A DNA stretch of 64,000 nt from Psettodes erumei (Eukaryota > Chordata > Actinopteri > Pleuronectiformes > Psettodidae). This document shows, one piece after another, positions 1 to 13,300 of the stretch (its first letter is position 1; each line of letters starts with the position of its first letter). The translations under genes and the position numbers were made by a program. The stretch is taken from contig JAFBJZ010000660.1 of assembly GCA_016785225.1 (NCBI GenBank), positions 1,240,001 through 1,304,000 of the forward strand. Reading direction: 5' to 3'. The notes under the pieces are model-generated. The model saw only the letters and a program-made list of their open reading frames with translations. It did no database searches and was not told the DNA's origin.

Positions 1-462
1 GCTGTGAGTGGCTCGAGCCCTGGCGATCCCGACCTGTGAAACCCAGCCGACGTCCTTACGCAAGTGTTAGCCTCTCCGCCGTCGCTGGGATTCATCGTAC
101 GCAGCCGTTTTCTTCTCGGAGAAGGAGGGAGCGATTCGTGAAAACAAGAAATAAAACATCAAGGTGCACCACGGTGCCTCAAGGGTCTCGCTTTGCATCA
201 CATCGTGTTATTACATAATGGGTAATTGATGAAATAATATAAATCTTTCACTTATGGGGTTGATTAAGGGGCCGTTTTGAATTTCTCACTGTTAACTTTA
301 CTGGCTTCCGAATAAAAGATACACTGCATATCAAAAATGATATTCCTTAATATATTCCTCAACTCCCCAGATGTCCCAGCAGTGCAAAGAAATAAAAAAG
401 TGTTTATTTTCAGGCCTTTGAAATGTTTGTTATTCTAACATCGTGTTGTGTGGGGCTTTCAG

Positions 463-3400
463 GGTCGAGAATAGGATCTGAGGAGGCTTTCTACCTGTAC
501 ACCAGCGGGCCCGACCTCACCTCCATCATGCCCTGCAAATACGGCAAGCCCAGCGGGACGTTTTCCAAGTTTGTCACTCAGGAAGGGCTGAGGTGCGAGC
601 ACGTGCGGGAGATTCTGATGAAGAGCAAGGACGTGGACACGACGGCCTTGGTTGTACGTGACAACGCGAAACTCGCTCTTACGAAAAATGAAACGGACTG
701 AAAGGATGTTTTTTTTGTTGTTGTTGTTGCCTGCGTTGTGTCGTCTGTCAGCCAATTTCTGTTCAGATGCAGATTGACACTGTCGTTAAACCCTGTAATT
801 GTACTTTGTGATTCGAGTGCTCTGTAAGCATAGCAAATCCCTCCTATGTCTCATTTGTTGTTTCATTTCACGGTGGATGAGTAATGTGCTGTTCCAATTA
901 GTTGTCATTAATGATACTGCACAGTAGGAAGTAATTTTTCCCCAATGGAAAGAGCTATTACAGTTAAGCTGCAGCTATTTCAGTGAGACATAAATAGTTT
1001 TTCTCCCATTAAATGCTAATAACTTTGTTGGTAATAGCTGTGCTGATTAAAAAAAAAAAAAAAAGAAAACAAGGGAGTGAGACAAGAAAAATGAACGTAT
1101 TCTGCTGCACATATTTATAACTTCTCTCATGCTCTGAACGTTCTGAAATTCTCCTAAGTGACAGAGATGGCAATTAAGCGCGTGCCTTGTGTCCGTGCGC
1201 AGGAGAGCCTGGCCGTGGTGTACGCCCCCAGCAGCCCCCGGGTCTACACCATCTACGAGCCCGTCATCAGACTGAAGGGTCAGGCCAAGACGGTGGTTAC
1301 CCAGCGGCCCTTCAGCTCCAAAGAGGTGCAGAGCGTCTCCCTGGAGCCCGGCGCCCTCAGGGCTCTGCTCCCCACCGAAACCCGAGGCCTGCAGAGCATC
1401 CTGCACAAGATCGGAGGAACGGGCAACTTTGTCTTCCTCTTCGCACAGGTGGGGTGATCCACATCTTTAATAAAGCTGTAGAGATACGCAGATATATTCC
1501 AGACAGGAGACGAAGAGGGAAAAAAAAACGATAAATTCAAGAGCGTGAGTACAAATTCGATTTTACAGATAAGTCGACTCCTATGACTCTCTGAAAATAT
1601 TGCATCGTAACTTCACATTCTCACCATGACATATTAATTGCTGCAGACTCGGCTCGTGAACCGTTACTCTGTTACTCCTTTGCAAGTTTAGGTGAACACA
1701 ACAGTACATAATAATCACTATTAACACTACTTGTCAAATGTCATAGAAAAGAAACTTTGTGAAGACTTTGAAAACCTGGTTAATTTGCTGCATGTACTGT
1801 ACTGTTCTGTACTCTACAGAAAAACTGAACTCCAAGAAACTACATTTTGAAGTGCAGCGAAAAATGACAGCACTGTATTATTTATAAAAATGGTTTGAAT
1901 TAATTGCCTCTTGCTTGTGTTGCCTGTGCAGGATGAGGAAAGGTATATTGGCGTTGTTGCACTCCTCAGTCGAGCTTTTGAGATTAATGTAAAGACGAAG
2001 TTTGATAATTGGCTCCTTTGTGTATGAAGCAACGCATAGAGTAAATGCTGAAGTTCACGCTTGTTTTTTTTGGTTCTCTGATTTTTCTTTTCGTCCCTCT
2101 CCTCGGGGCTCTGCGACGTCCAGACGGTGGAGCTGAGTGACTGCGAGAAGACCCAGGCTCTTGCCCTGCGGGTGCTGCTGTCTCTGTCCAAGTTCAACCA
2201 ACACCGCATCCACGAAATGGACTGTTACCATGGCTACTCCATGATCCACCAGGTCCTCATAAAGTCCAAATGCATCGTGGGATATCATATGCTGAAGGTG
2301 AGTCACGCCTCGGGCCCGTCGCCGTCTCCCGTTCCCACGACCTCTGCTGATCTGTGCAGAATAGGTCGGCACTTTTCCTCGCCGTGGATCTGGCCCAGGA
2401 CCGGCGCTCCGGCGCCTCGCTGAGCCAGCGTCGGTGACCCTGCTGTTACTTGACCCTCCGGCTGTGTCTGTAATTGAGCTGTGCGACGGCTGCGTGCCGA
2501 AATGGCTTCTGTCCGACTTGATGAAACGCCGAGCTCCTGCAGAGCGGCACAGCGCCTCCGACTGCCTCCGTCACTTTAGGCGTCCTCGTACTGAATCGCA
2601 CGGCACAGAGCTGCGCTGATTAATGCCGCAATCTCATAATCATTCCTGCTGGATTTTCATTCTACCTGTACTTGTCTAATTCTACTGTTTGAAACTTAAC
2701 GTTTTATCGGCCCATAACTGAATTCATTAGTCGGGTGATAAATAATGTACCAACTGTACATGAGACTGCAAGTTTCTATCTTACGTCAGGCTACCAGAGG
2801 GCTGCGAGATTTATGATGGCTGCAGTGAAGCTGGTCACAAATGATAGACTTTGATCAATACGAACAGGGCTGCTCTTGAAATAAATGGCATTGGTTTTGA
2901 CAGAGTGATAAAAAAGAATTCATGAAGAACTTATTGATTTTCCTCCCGTCTGGACTTCTGCACTGTAAGGGTGTTTCTGGACCGACGGTGGTTATCGATA
3001 TGTTGAGGTATGCGTCTGATCGGAGTGAACAGCGCTCAAAGAAAGAGCGTAGAAGCGGCTCCGTTTTTGTGATGCGCTGTCCACGTCTCTGCAGACCCTG
3101 CTGGACGGGTGTTGCAGCGGACCCATCCTCGTCCTGGGGGACGACGGGCAGTTCCGTTTGGACGCCGAGTCCATCGCCGTGGTGCAGGACATCAGGCTGC
3201 TCTCAGACGTCCTGCTGGACTGGAAAATCTGGGCCAAGGCTGAGGTAAACATCGGTCAGGCCGGATTGGTGGTCGGCATAAACTAAAACAAAAGATGACA
3301 GACGCGGTGTCAAACAACATAGACGGATATAAATAAAACATGGAATAGGTCACATTTCTTATTTTTGATTCTCAGTGTGAGTGAGAAAAGAAAATCCTGC

Positions 3401-4389
3401 CGCCGCATTTTCAGGCAGTTTTATCCCCTACAGTAAACACGCAGATGTCATTACTGATTGAACACGTTTCTTGTTGCTCCCAAGGTCGGCTAATTCCTAA
3501 TGAAGGACAAAAAAGCTCACAGAAATAATCTTCTAATGATGAGCCAGTAATAAATTCGTACGCCTCAGGAGCTGCTCCCAGTCGCAGGCTCATCGATTTC
3601 AGATTTTAAACATGTTCTTCTCAAATATCAAAATTTGACATAGATCGTGTTTCCTGGCAAACCCGAAAGTTTTGGGGGAGGAAACGCTAATGTCCTGCTC
3701 ACTTTGCAGTCAGGTTAGATAAACAATGCGCCTTCCATTTCTCTGTCAGTGCGGAGTGTGGGAGACGCTGCTTGCGGCCTTAGAGATCCTCATCAGGGTG
3801 CACCACCCTCATCAGGTCTTCAACATCCGTCAGTTCCTCAAGGCTGAAGTAGTGCATCGCTTCCTGCTCACCTGCCAGGTGTTACAGGTAGGTCACCGAG
3901 CGCACATCCGCCGCCACCGACGCCCGCCCTCTTTTCAGAGACTATCAGTAAGTAAGTTTGGTTTGTCTTAAGGAGCATCGGGACGAGCACCTGACTGCCA
4001 TCCCGCAGGAAGTCTGTCTGTCGTTCGTCAAAATCATCCAGGAGGTCCTCGGGTCACCCCCGGACATGGACCTGCTCAAACTCATCTACAACTTCCTGCT
4101 GGCCGTGCACCCGCCCACCAACACCTACGTGTGCCACACCCCGTCCAGCTTCTACTTCTCGCTACACATAGGTGAGGAAGCGGCGCGGCCGAGAGCGGCA
4201 CCCCCGCGGGAGAGCGCCCTTTGATCCCATAATTCACGTCTCTCGATGCCTGTTCGCCAGATGGGAAGCTGTACCACGAGAAGGTGCAGTCCATTATGTA
4301 CCTGAGACACTCCAACAGCGGAGGAAAGTCCGCCAGCAGCTCCGTGGTCTCGCTCTCCCCGACCGTCTTCACCGATGCTCCCCACGAAG
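463..4389 (+). other. lyst: LYST exon block: helical-repeat region with a concanavalin-like segment
   Basis: Seven exons encode about 408 residues of the part before the low-complexity linker. Recognisable LYST stretches are MPCKYGKP near the start, YTIYEPVIRLKGQ, QRPFSSKEVQS, LHKIGGTGNFVFLF, GVWETLLAALE and AVHPPTNTYVCH followed by FYFSLHIDGK. The last fits the lectin-like beta-sandwich known from BEACH proteins; the rest reads as armadillo-like helices. Introns at 3888-3972 and 4172-4260 are only 85 and 89 bp. The first 462 bases of the window look like intron, and I found no exon there that I could support. Confidence 0.85.
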
Positions 4390-7300
4390 GTACCGCCGCT
4401 GCAGCCGTGTCACGCTGTGTCACGCTGGCCTGGGAGCGCTCCCCGCATCCAGATAATTCAATACAGACCTTCACTTTGGTACTTAGCATGAGATCGTGAA
4501 ACGGGAGGATCACGTGCCTCAAAGAGGGAAAATCTGTTTAACGTGTTTTATCAGCCCTCTTTTCCCTCGATGATGAATTACAGGCTCCAGAGCTTTAAGC
4601 ACCTAATGTAAACACCATTACTTCTGAGGGAAAAAAAAAGATGATGCATGAGCATTAGGTCATTTTATGTGTTTCTCTCGTCCTCCTCTTCTTCTTTTTT
4701 TTTTTTACTTGAGGGGGAAAAAAGATTTAATCTATCTGCTGCTCGTAGCAGAACCTCTTTCACCTGAGCTTTTGCTGTTCTACTCCGCTCTACAGTTAGA
4801 AGCCTCTTCTGTCATCATAACCTCACTTTTAGGATTGAATGTTTTTTTCTTTCTTGTGAGGCACTTGGTAACTTTGGGAAAGGGCAGTATAAATTAAATA
4901 TATGTGGCCGTGATTACTTCAGCGCTGCAAAGAGGTGAAGCAACTTGACACTTGCTGCACCAACCCTTGTTTTCCTGTCTCTAAATCAACGACTCCGTCG
5001 GTGAGCAGCCATGCTTCTGCTCCTCCTCATCGTGCCCTTCATCTCAGCCACAGGTTTATCAATATTGCTATTTTCACCGCAGGCGTACAGTGCGACACCG
5101 TATGAACGGGCCCTCTGCAGCCATCAGTTATAAAGGTGACTGATTTATGTGAAATGCTGAATCTTTACTTTGTGTTTTCCAGGTCATCTCCACGCTCCTT
5201 CCCCTGAACATGGAGGTGACGATCAGTCGTTACGGCCACCTAGTCTGGCGCCATCTCCGTACTCCTCGCCGCTGCTGACGCCTCGACTCGGCCACGGCAG
5301 CTCAAACGAGGCGGGTGAAGGCGACGGGGTCTCCCTGGCCACCCAGCAGGCTCGGGGCAGCACGGAGACGCTCAAGAGGGGCGGAGGTGACGAGCAGCTC
5401 CTGAGCAGCTGCGAGTCGGCCAAGACGATCTGCGACTCCAAGGACGTGAGCGAGGGTGGAGGCCAGCGCGCGCCCTCCATCAGCGTGGAGGAGGAGCGGG
5501 ACGAGGCAGCGGAGGTGGACAGCCTGGCGGAGGGAAGCGTCGGGGTGGCGGAGTCCGAGGACAGGTTCGACTGGGCCAGCGACGAGGCGCCGCGCCGCCC
5601 CGACAGCCTGAAGGGCATCCAGTCGTTCCAGAGGAGCCACAGCAACCTGGCCAGCCTGGGCCTGGCCTTCCCGGCGCCAAACGGCTCGCTGGCCATCGGC
5701 CGCTGGCCCAGCGCGGCCGACCGGGGCTCCATGCCTGAAGACTGGGAGAGCTACACTTACTCGCCTGGCTACGAGAGGGCCCACAGCAAGACCGAGTCCA
5801 ATGACAGGTACGCTGCCAAACACTAGAACTGTGTACGAAGGAAGTACTCTCAGGATGATTTAACTGAGCACTTGATATCATCGCTAATTATAATATCAAT
5901 TACTTCAGCCCATACCAAGAAATTAGCCGAGATTTAAATGACTGACATTGAGCACCGGCAGTCTCTTTTGAAAACTTTATCTAATTGTGTGTCCCTGCGG
6001 GGTTTGTTGTTTTACAGAAAAATAGGAAAATGCCTCGACCACAGGTTGTCCTTGATTTATTAAAAAAAAAAAAAAAAGTCCTGTTTAGGGATTTGCATAA
6101 TCTTCAGCCTCCTTAACTACGAAAATGATTTTCACCCTCGGTGACAGTTTGAGTTTATTTCTACCTGCCAACTGAAGGCTTAAGCTGATTGGAAATTAAG
6201 AAACGAGATCTGTTCGTTGTAAATCCTGTTTTCTCAAAAGTCAACCTTTGTGTTTTTATGAGACACAAGCTGTCTCGGCCGTCTGACAGTGAGAGATCTG
6301 CTCGGATTTGCTGCTGAATTTCAAGCAGTCCAGAAAATATTCAAGGGGGAAAAAAAAAGCTCTAATCCAAATTCGTGGCAGGTGTTTGTTTTATATTCTG
6401 GTTTTATACACAAGTGAGTGGCACTAATATCAACAAATAAATCCAAAAATTATATTAGCATATACTTTATATATTTTTTCATTGCATGCCATCTTGCATC
6501 ATGTCAGTGATAGAGGGAATCTGGCTGGTTATTCATGCGCAGCAACTCAGCGCTGAAATCTGAGCCCCGTGTTTCTCAGGTCCAGCACCGAGGACTGCCT
6601 GGTGCTGATCTGCTGCGGACTCTACGACCTCCTGAGGGGCGTCTTGCTGCTGCTGCCCGATCTCATGCTGGAGGAGGTGATGGACAAGCTCATCCAGCCA
6701 GAGGCCCTCATCGTCCTGGTCAACCACTCGTCACCGCTCATCCAGCAAGGAGTCATGAAGGTGGGTTCCGGGAGTCGCGTTTCGCCGCGCTTACGGTGTC
6801 GCTGCGGTGACACCCGGCGTGGTCGCACGTTCGTTTTGCGTTTTTATGCTTTTGGCCAACGTCTTTTCTCCCCCGAAAGCGCTGGCAGCGAGCGAAACCC
6901 GCCGTGTGAGATTAGCGTCAGCTCAGGAGAAACCACGTAGTTTTCAGAGGCTGAACAACCAGGAAGGAAAATAGTTCTGAGTTGTTGTCACACTTTCAAA
7001 AGAACAAGATAGAGCGTGTTAATTAGTGAGCTATTTCGGTGTTGTTAGGCAGATTTGGAAACCTTCCATCAGAACCAGGCGAGATATTTCCGCCTGGTTC
7101 GGTTGTTTACTCTACCAGCTTCCTATTTATCTGGAGAGTGGCAACAGTCATCTCACTTCTCTCTCGACATGAAAGCAAATAGGTGCCCAGAAAATAGATT
7201 CATTGTTAATCTTCTTTGTCAAAGATTTATCCACCTGTACCTCGAGATTTTGAGAAGCAATACTGCACTATTGTGCCCTTTAATTATCACATCAAAGATG

Positions 7301-10300
7301 AGTGTGAACTGCAAGTGCTGCTTCAAACGGAGAATATTTGAAGCAAGAGGCGGTGGATGAAAATCCCATTGTTCTCGCCCCCGCTGTCTCCCAGCTGCTG
7401 GATGCCTACTTCAGCCGAGCCCTCAAGGAGCAGAAGGAGAAATTTCTGAAGAATCACGGCTTCTCGCTGCTGGCCAACCAGCTGTACATCCACCAGGGCA
7501 GCCAGGGGCTCCTCGAGTGCTTCCTGGAGATGCTGTTTGGACGGCCGGTGGGCCTAGAGGAAGAGTGAGTCCAGCGGCGATGCACTGGTCGAGCCAGGCT
7601 GATCATTTTCTCTTATAGTAGCCACAGAATTTTCCACTATATGAACAAATGTGTTCAATGCACACCCCAACTGTATATGTGCATTATTTTCTCCTCTGTG
7701 TTGCTTTCCAGTCTGGACCTGGAGGAAATGGAGAACATCTCACCCTTCAGAAAGCGCTGCATCATCCCGGTGCTGGGTCTTATTGAGAATTCCCTGTATG
7801 AGAACTCCTTGGTGCACAACATCCTGTGCATGCTGCTGCAGCTCCTCAACGCCTGCCCCAAGCTGGCGGACATCCTGCTCGACCACGGGCTGCTCTACGT
7901 GCTCTTCAACACCCTCTCCACCCTCAATGGCATGGAGAACGGGTACGGCCACCAGCACGGAGCGCGATCCATTCAGACGCCGCCACGGCGTCGTGGGGTT
8001 TTGTCTTAAGCCTCCGAGCCATGAATTAAATCATTAATCCCCTCGCTGTTCATTGAGCTGGCACATACGGATGGAAGGCTCCTTTCCCCTGCTTGGTATT
8101 TTATTGATTTTCTTGTCTTCCCTCCGCAGTATTCCCCTGAACGACTACAAGCTTCTGGTGTGTGACATCCAGCAGCTGTTAGTGGCCGTGACCATCCACT
8201 CCTGCAGCTCCTCCGGGTCCCAGTACTTCCGCATCATCGAAGACCTGATTACCTTGCTGGGTTTCATGCAGACCAGCAAGATGCGGCGCACGCAGGGTGA
8301 GGACTGGATTTCTGAAAATTCAGTCCGCATGCCAAATACATCAGCGTCGGCGGCGTCTTCCGTGCTCCGCGGCTCTGGGCGATATCAAGCTGTCAGGCTC
8401 GGCTGCGGCGAGAAACCGGGCCGCCACTTCATTATCTCCGACTGCAGAGTGGAAAGTCGTTTGAAGAAAAAAAAAATATCATTTAAGAACTATCTCGCAT
8501 CTCCATCTTCCCACTTAAATGGGTTTCTCTCATTTGTCCTTAAATTTGCTCTCTGAAAAATATCTCTCCCATCTCTTCCCCATTAGTGCTGATTCCTTTA
8601 CAATTTTTTCCTGATCTGATATAATCATTCTGTGATCACAAAAACATTACAAAGGCATTACGCTCTCTGCGTGGCACCCTTTATTTTGGGTCGTTTGTCA
8701 TTTTAGTAATTATACTCAACTGTATTATTGCCCCCGTTGAGCCTCATGCGAGAACGCCATTCTCTCAGTCCAGTTCAACAAACTCTTTTAACAACACAAA
8801 CCTTTTGTAAGTTTCTGTCAAGGCCCCATTTTCTGTTCTGTTTGTGAACGAGTTTCATTGATGAAAGGATTTAAAATTGGTAGATAAAAACATGACGTAT
8901 GCATTGTGAGTAGCTGCATTCTGGAAACTGAAAAGTGGGAAAAAAAGAGTCGAGGGCTTGGTTGACTTCGCTTTCCTGATGTTTTCCCAGAGATGGCAGT
9001 GGCTTTGCAGTTCCGCGTTCTTCAGTCAGCCATAGAATTTATAAAGACGACAGCCAATCAGGAGCCTCAGAAGCTGAGCAGCTCTGTTAATGCGCCGAGC
9101 TCTCCCCATCACGCCATCTATCAGAAGCGCAAGAGCATCGCAGGTGAGTGCCCCGAGGTGAAGACCGCAGATCTGTGGCCCGCGGCTCGTCCGATCCGTC
9201 ATCATCGCGCCCGCCCCGCTCTCACCTGTCTTGTTTATCGATGCTCTCCTCGTCCCGATCCGAAGGTTCCATTGCCATGAAAGACTCCATTATCCCCCGC
9301 ATCCCCAGACAGCACTACTGCTCCTACGGCCAGATCCCCCTGTCCCCTCCCTTCAGCTTCCTGTCCCAGGACTCCCCCCTCCCCTCCCCCTCAGGAGCGC
9401 CGTCCTACATGCTCCACTGTGACGCAGGTAGCCGGGACCGCGGTCCACGCCGGGGAACATCCTCCCTGTCGCGGGGGCATGTCTCCCACTTTTGCAGTGA
9501 ACTCACCCTTCCCTCTCTCCCAAATCACCTTGGGGGTTAATTTGCCTGGTACCCTTGCGTGCTACTGGTGCCTTTTGTGTGTGTGCATGTTTGAATGCTT
9601 AGCTAATTCAGCGCTAAGCATTTCATCACAGATGTCATTTTGATCAGCGAATCTTCTCTGTGTTCACCGTTGTGTGAGTGATTTGCAAAACTTTACTCTG
9701 AACTTGAAAGAAAGAAAAAAAAAAAAAGAAGCGTGTGTGTTCTTGCGCCGCCGTAGGCACCCAGCTTGCGTTCTCACAACTGAGCGCCTACCAATGTTGT
9801 GCTTGTAGGCCGTCGTCGGTTCTCTCTGGCCCAGACTGACTCTCTCCTGATGCGAATGCGCTCTGTAGCCAGCGATGAGCTCAACCAGATGATGCAGAGG
9901 AGGATGAGCCAGGAAAACCCCATCCGCGCCAGCGAGACTGAGTTCGTCCAGCGGCTGCAGAGGCTTGTGGTGCTTGCCGTGAACAGACTCATTTACCATG
10001 GTAAAAAAAAAAATATGCCCCACTTTCTCCCGTGGCAGTACGTGACCCATAAACCAGACCTGCTGTCTAATCCTCCTTCCGTTCGAATGTGTCTCCCGTT
10101 TCAGACGTGAGTCAGGACTTGTTCGATCTGCTGAACATTCCCGACTCCCCAGACCAGCAGCTTTTCACGCCAGAACCAGGTGAGCAGCCGCAGGAGGAGA
10201 GTGGCTCCGCCTCTGTCCCGCACTCTCCGACTCCTTTCACCCTGCCCCCTGCGAGCAAGAAGAGCTTTCAGAAAGACATCCTCAAACTCATGATGGACGG

Positions 10301-13300
10301 GATCAAAATCAGCCTGGTAGGACAAAAGTCACAGAGAAGCTTTTTTTTTTTTTTTAAAAGACCTTATTTAATTGCTGTAATGCTGATTGGGATCTCACAG
10401 GGCAGCACGGGCCGGGGAGGAGCCCCGCATCAGCAGTGGCGAAGGATCCTGTGGTCGTGTCGGGACACTTTTCGGGTCCAAATCGGCCGCCTGCTGGTGC
10501 ACACGCTCAGCCCCGCGCTCCCCCTGTCTGACAGGAAGGAAGCGTTGGAGTTTGTGTTTGATCCCAGGCACTTGGATATCCTGAAGGAGAGCCTCAGCCC
10601 GGGTCTAGAGGTGAGAGGGATGGAAATGATTCACTCCAACAGAGTTTCATCCTCCTTTCACTCTGCCTCCTCCTCCGTCCTCGTCCGTCAGCTGAACCCA
10701 CAAATAAAATTTTCACCGGCTCCCTCCTCCTCTCCCTCTCGCTGTCGCGCAGCACGGGCCGAAGCTGTCGCTGTACCTGTACGAGATGCTGCACGATCAC
10801 AAGGACGGCCTCACCAAAGACGAGCAGAGCGCCGTGGGTGTGTTCATGACCTCGCTCAAGCTCTGTGGCCATCGCTGCATCCCGCCCAACGCGCCGCACA
10901 AACAGGACTTGCTCAGGGCCATAAAAGAGGTAGGTCCTACAAAGAGGCAGTTGTCAAAGGGTAGGAAAACAGATTCTAAGCCTATTTAATGAAACATATG
11001 AAAACCAACTTTTGTGCAGGTGGAGCCATGAATACTAAATACTGTCCTATTGGCTTTTTTTCTCAGCTGGAGAAAAATACATGCTAGGAAGTTGTTTATC
11101 TGCATCTCTGTTCACACAGGAAAAATTAAAATATGAAGCAGAAGAGAAAACAAGCAAAGTGGCGTGGGAAAAGAAAATGGTCAACACTCAGAGGAAGTGA
11201 GTCTGGGTCTTTTTTTTTTTTTTCCCCCCGAAACGATGCTCATCAAGAATCGTGTCTTTTGTCCACTCTTCTGCTCGCCCTATTCACTCCCTTCTGCCTT
11301 GTTCCCCCTGCAGTCTCATCCAAAGACTGGATGGAAAGTCCAAGGACATTTCCAAGATCGCTGCAGATATCACTCAGAACGTGTCTCTGCGACAAGGCAT
11401 GGAGAGGAAGAAAGTCATCCAGCACATCAGGGGACTCTATAAGACTGACCTCAGCGCCAGCCGGCACTGGCAAGAGCTGGTGCAACAACTCACGCACGAC
11501 CGGTGGGCATGCAAATTCATCCCTCACGCGGGCTTATGCAATGCTAGATACACCTCGTCACCGCAACGATGATTATTTCTCTCCCACTCATTTAATAAAC
11601 TGCAGAGAAGATGACTTTCTTGATGAATGCCCAGGGCTTGCTGAGAAAATTTTTTTTTTCTGGACTAAAGTGGGCGACGGACCGGCGTTGCCATTCACAG
11701 AGCCATGTTAAATTAATAATTCAACTGCTAAATTAATATTTTGGCACATTTGATCCTCCTACGCAGTTAGATAAATACTGTGTCGGAAACAAATGCTGAA
11801 AATGGAATGATGCTGACAATTCATGAATTTTGACTAAAAATAATTTGGGCTAGGATCACCATCTGAAGATGATGTGAAGTTGTTGAATTTAAACTTTGAA
11901 CACTCTGAAATATTTGTTGGGGACATGACGTCTCTCTGTTGGCTGCACCCCTGCAGTCAGGTTTCCTCTGGGAGGACAAAGTGGGCTGAAATATCTCTGT
12001 TTCAGGGCGGTTTGGTACGACCAGACATCCTACCCGACGTCCTGGCAGCTGGACCCGACCGAAGGCCCGAACCGAGAGCGCCGGCGGCTGCAGAGATGCT
12101 ACCTCACCATCCCCAACAAATACCTGCTCAAAGACAGACGCAAGCACGAAGGTGGAGACGCCGTTTCTTTGGGGGGGCACAAATTCGTCCAGCGCTGATG
12201 CTGTCTGCCTGAAGCTGACCTTTCATGTCTTGTTTAGACGCCGTGAAGCCCCCGCTGTCCTTCCTGTTCGAGGATAAGACTCACTCGTCCTTCTCCTCCA
12301 CCGTCAAAGACAAAGCCACCAGCGAACCCATCAGGTACTCTCGCTCAATCTCTGCCTGCCTGCCTTTTGTCGTCATCATGTCCGTCTCAGGAAATCCAGT
12401 AGGATCTGAAGGAGGTGCATAAATGTCTAATGGACTTGTGCTGCGTCCAGAGACGTCTATGCTTATTCAGAACGTGTGCTTCTTGTGTGAGAAATGTCTT
12501 CTTTTGCTTAGGTTCACCAGGCGATGCATCAGCGTGGCCCCCTCCAGAGAGACAGCAGGGGAGTTACTTCTGGGTAAGTCACTGACCGTCGCTCGCAGCT
12601 GCTCCACGCATAATATGCTCGGCCGGTAGCGAGGAGCAACGCGCTCTCTCCGAGGCTCTGCCCTCGCACGCAAATGTTTGTAAGCGATCCAGCGGGGGGA
12701 GGCTTTGGTTTGTCTTCCTCTCGGTCCAGCAAATCTCTCTCGCTCTGCGCCGTCTCGCAGGAAAGTCCGGGATGTACTTTGTGGAGGACAACGCTGCCGA
12801 TGCTCACGACAACCAGGTAAAGCCGGACTTTACTCTCCGGGCTCCTTCTCCGGCCCCCCCCCCCCGGGGGGTGTAGTCCGCCCGGCAACTCAACAGCGGG
12901 TGCGTTTATGTGTTCGGACAGAGCCCCCACGGGGAGACCGAGGCACCCTCTTTCTCCTGGACGTACGAGGAGATCAAGGAGGTGCACAAGCGCTGGTGGC
13001 AGCTGAGAGACAACGCCGTGGAGATCTTCCTCACCAACGGCAGGACCCTGCTGTTAGCCTTCGACAACACCAAGGTGAGGCAGAAGCGCAACGTCGGCGT
13101 CGGAAGGTCGGGTGTTTCGGGAGAGAAATGCTGCAATAGATGCTGACACCGCTCGTGACTTGCATGCAGTTAGACGTTGGAGCGTATTAACTTCAACTTT
13201 TTCATTCCCTCGTCGCGCGGAGCCGACTGGATTTATCGCCCGGAATTAGACTGCCCGGCACATCACAAGAGAAAAATTCCATCCGTCTTTCATTTGAATA

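Noticed and set aside
1..462. A further LYST exon at the left edge
   Set aside because: A GTGAGT near base 4 could be a donor, but no conserved peptide precedes it and nothing in 1-462 joins in phase with the exon at 463.
5223..5823. Two long minus-strand open frames opposite a LYST exon
   Set aside because: They mirror GC-rich LYST coding sequence, have no family resemblance, and the plus frame is fixed by splice phase and conserved motifs.
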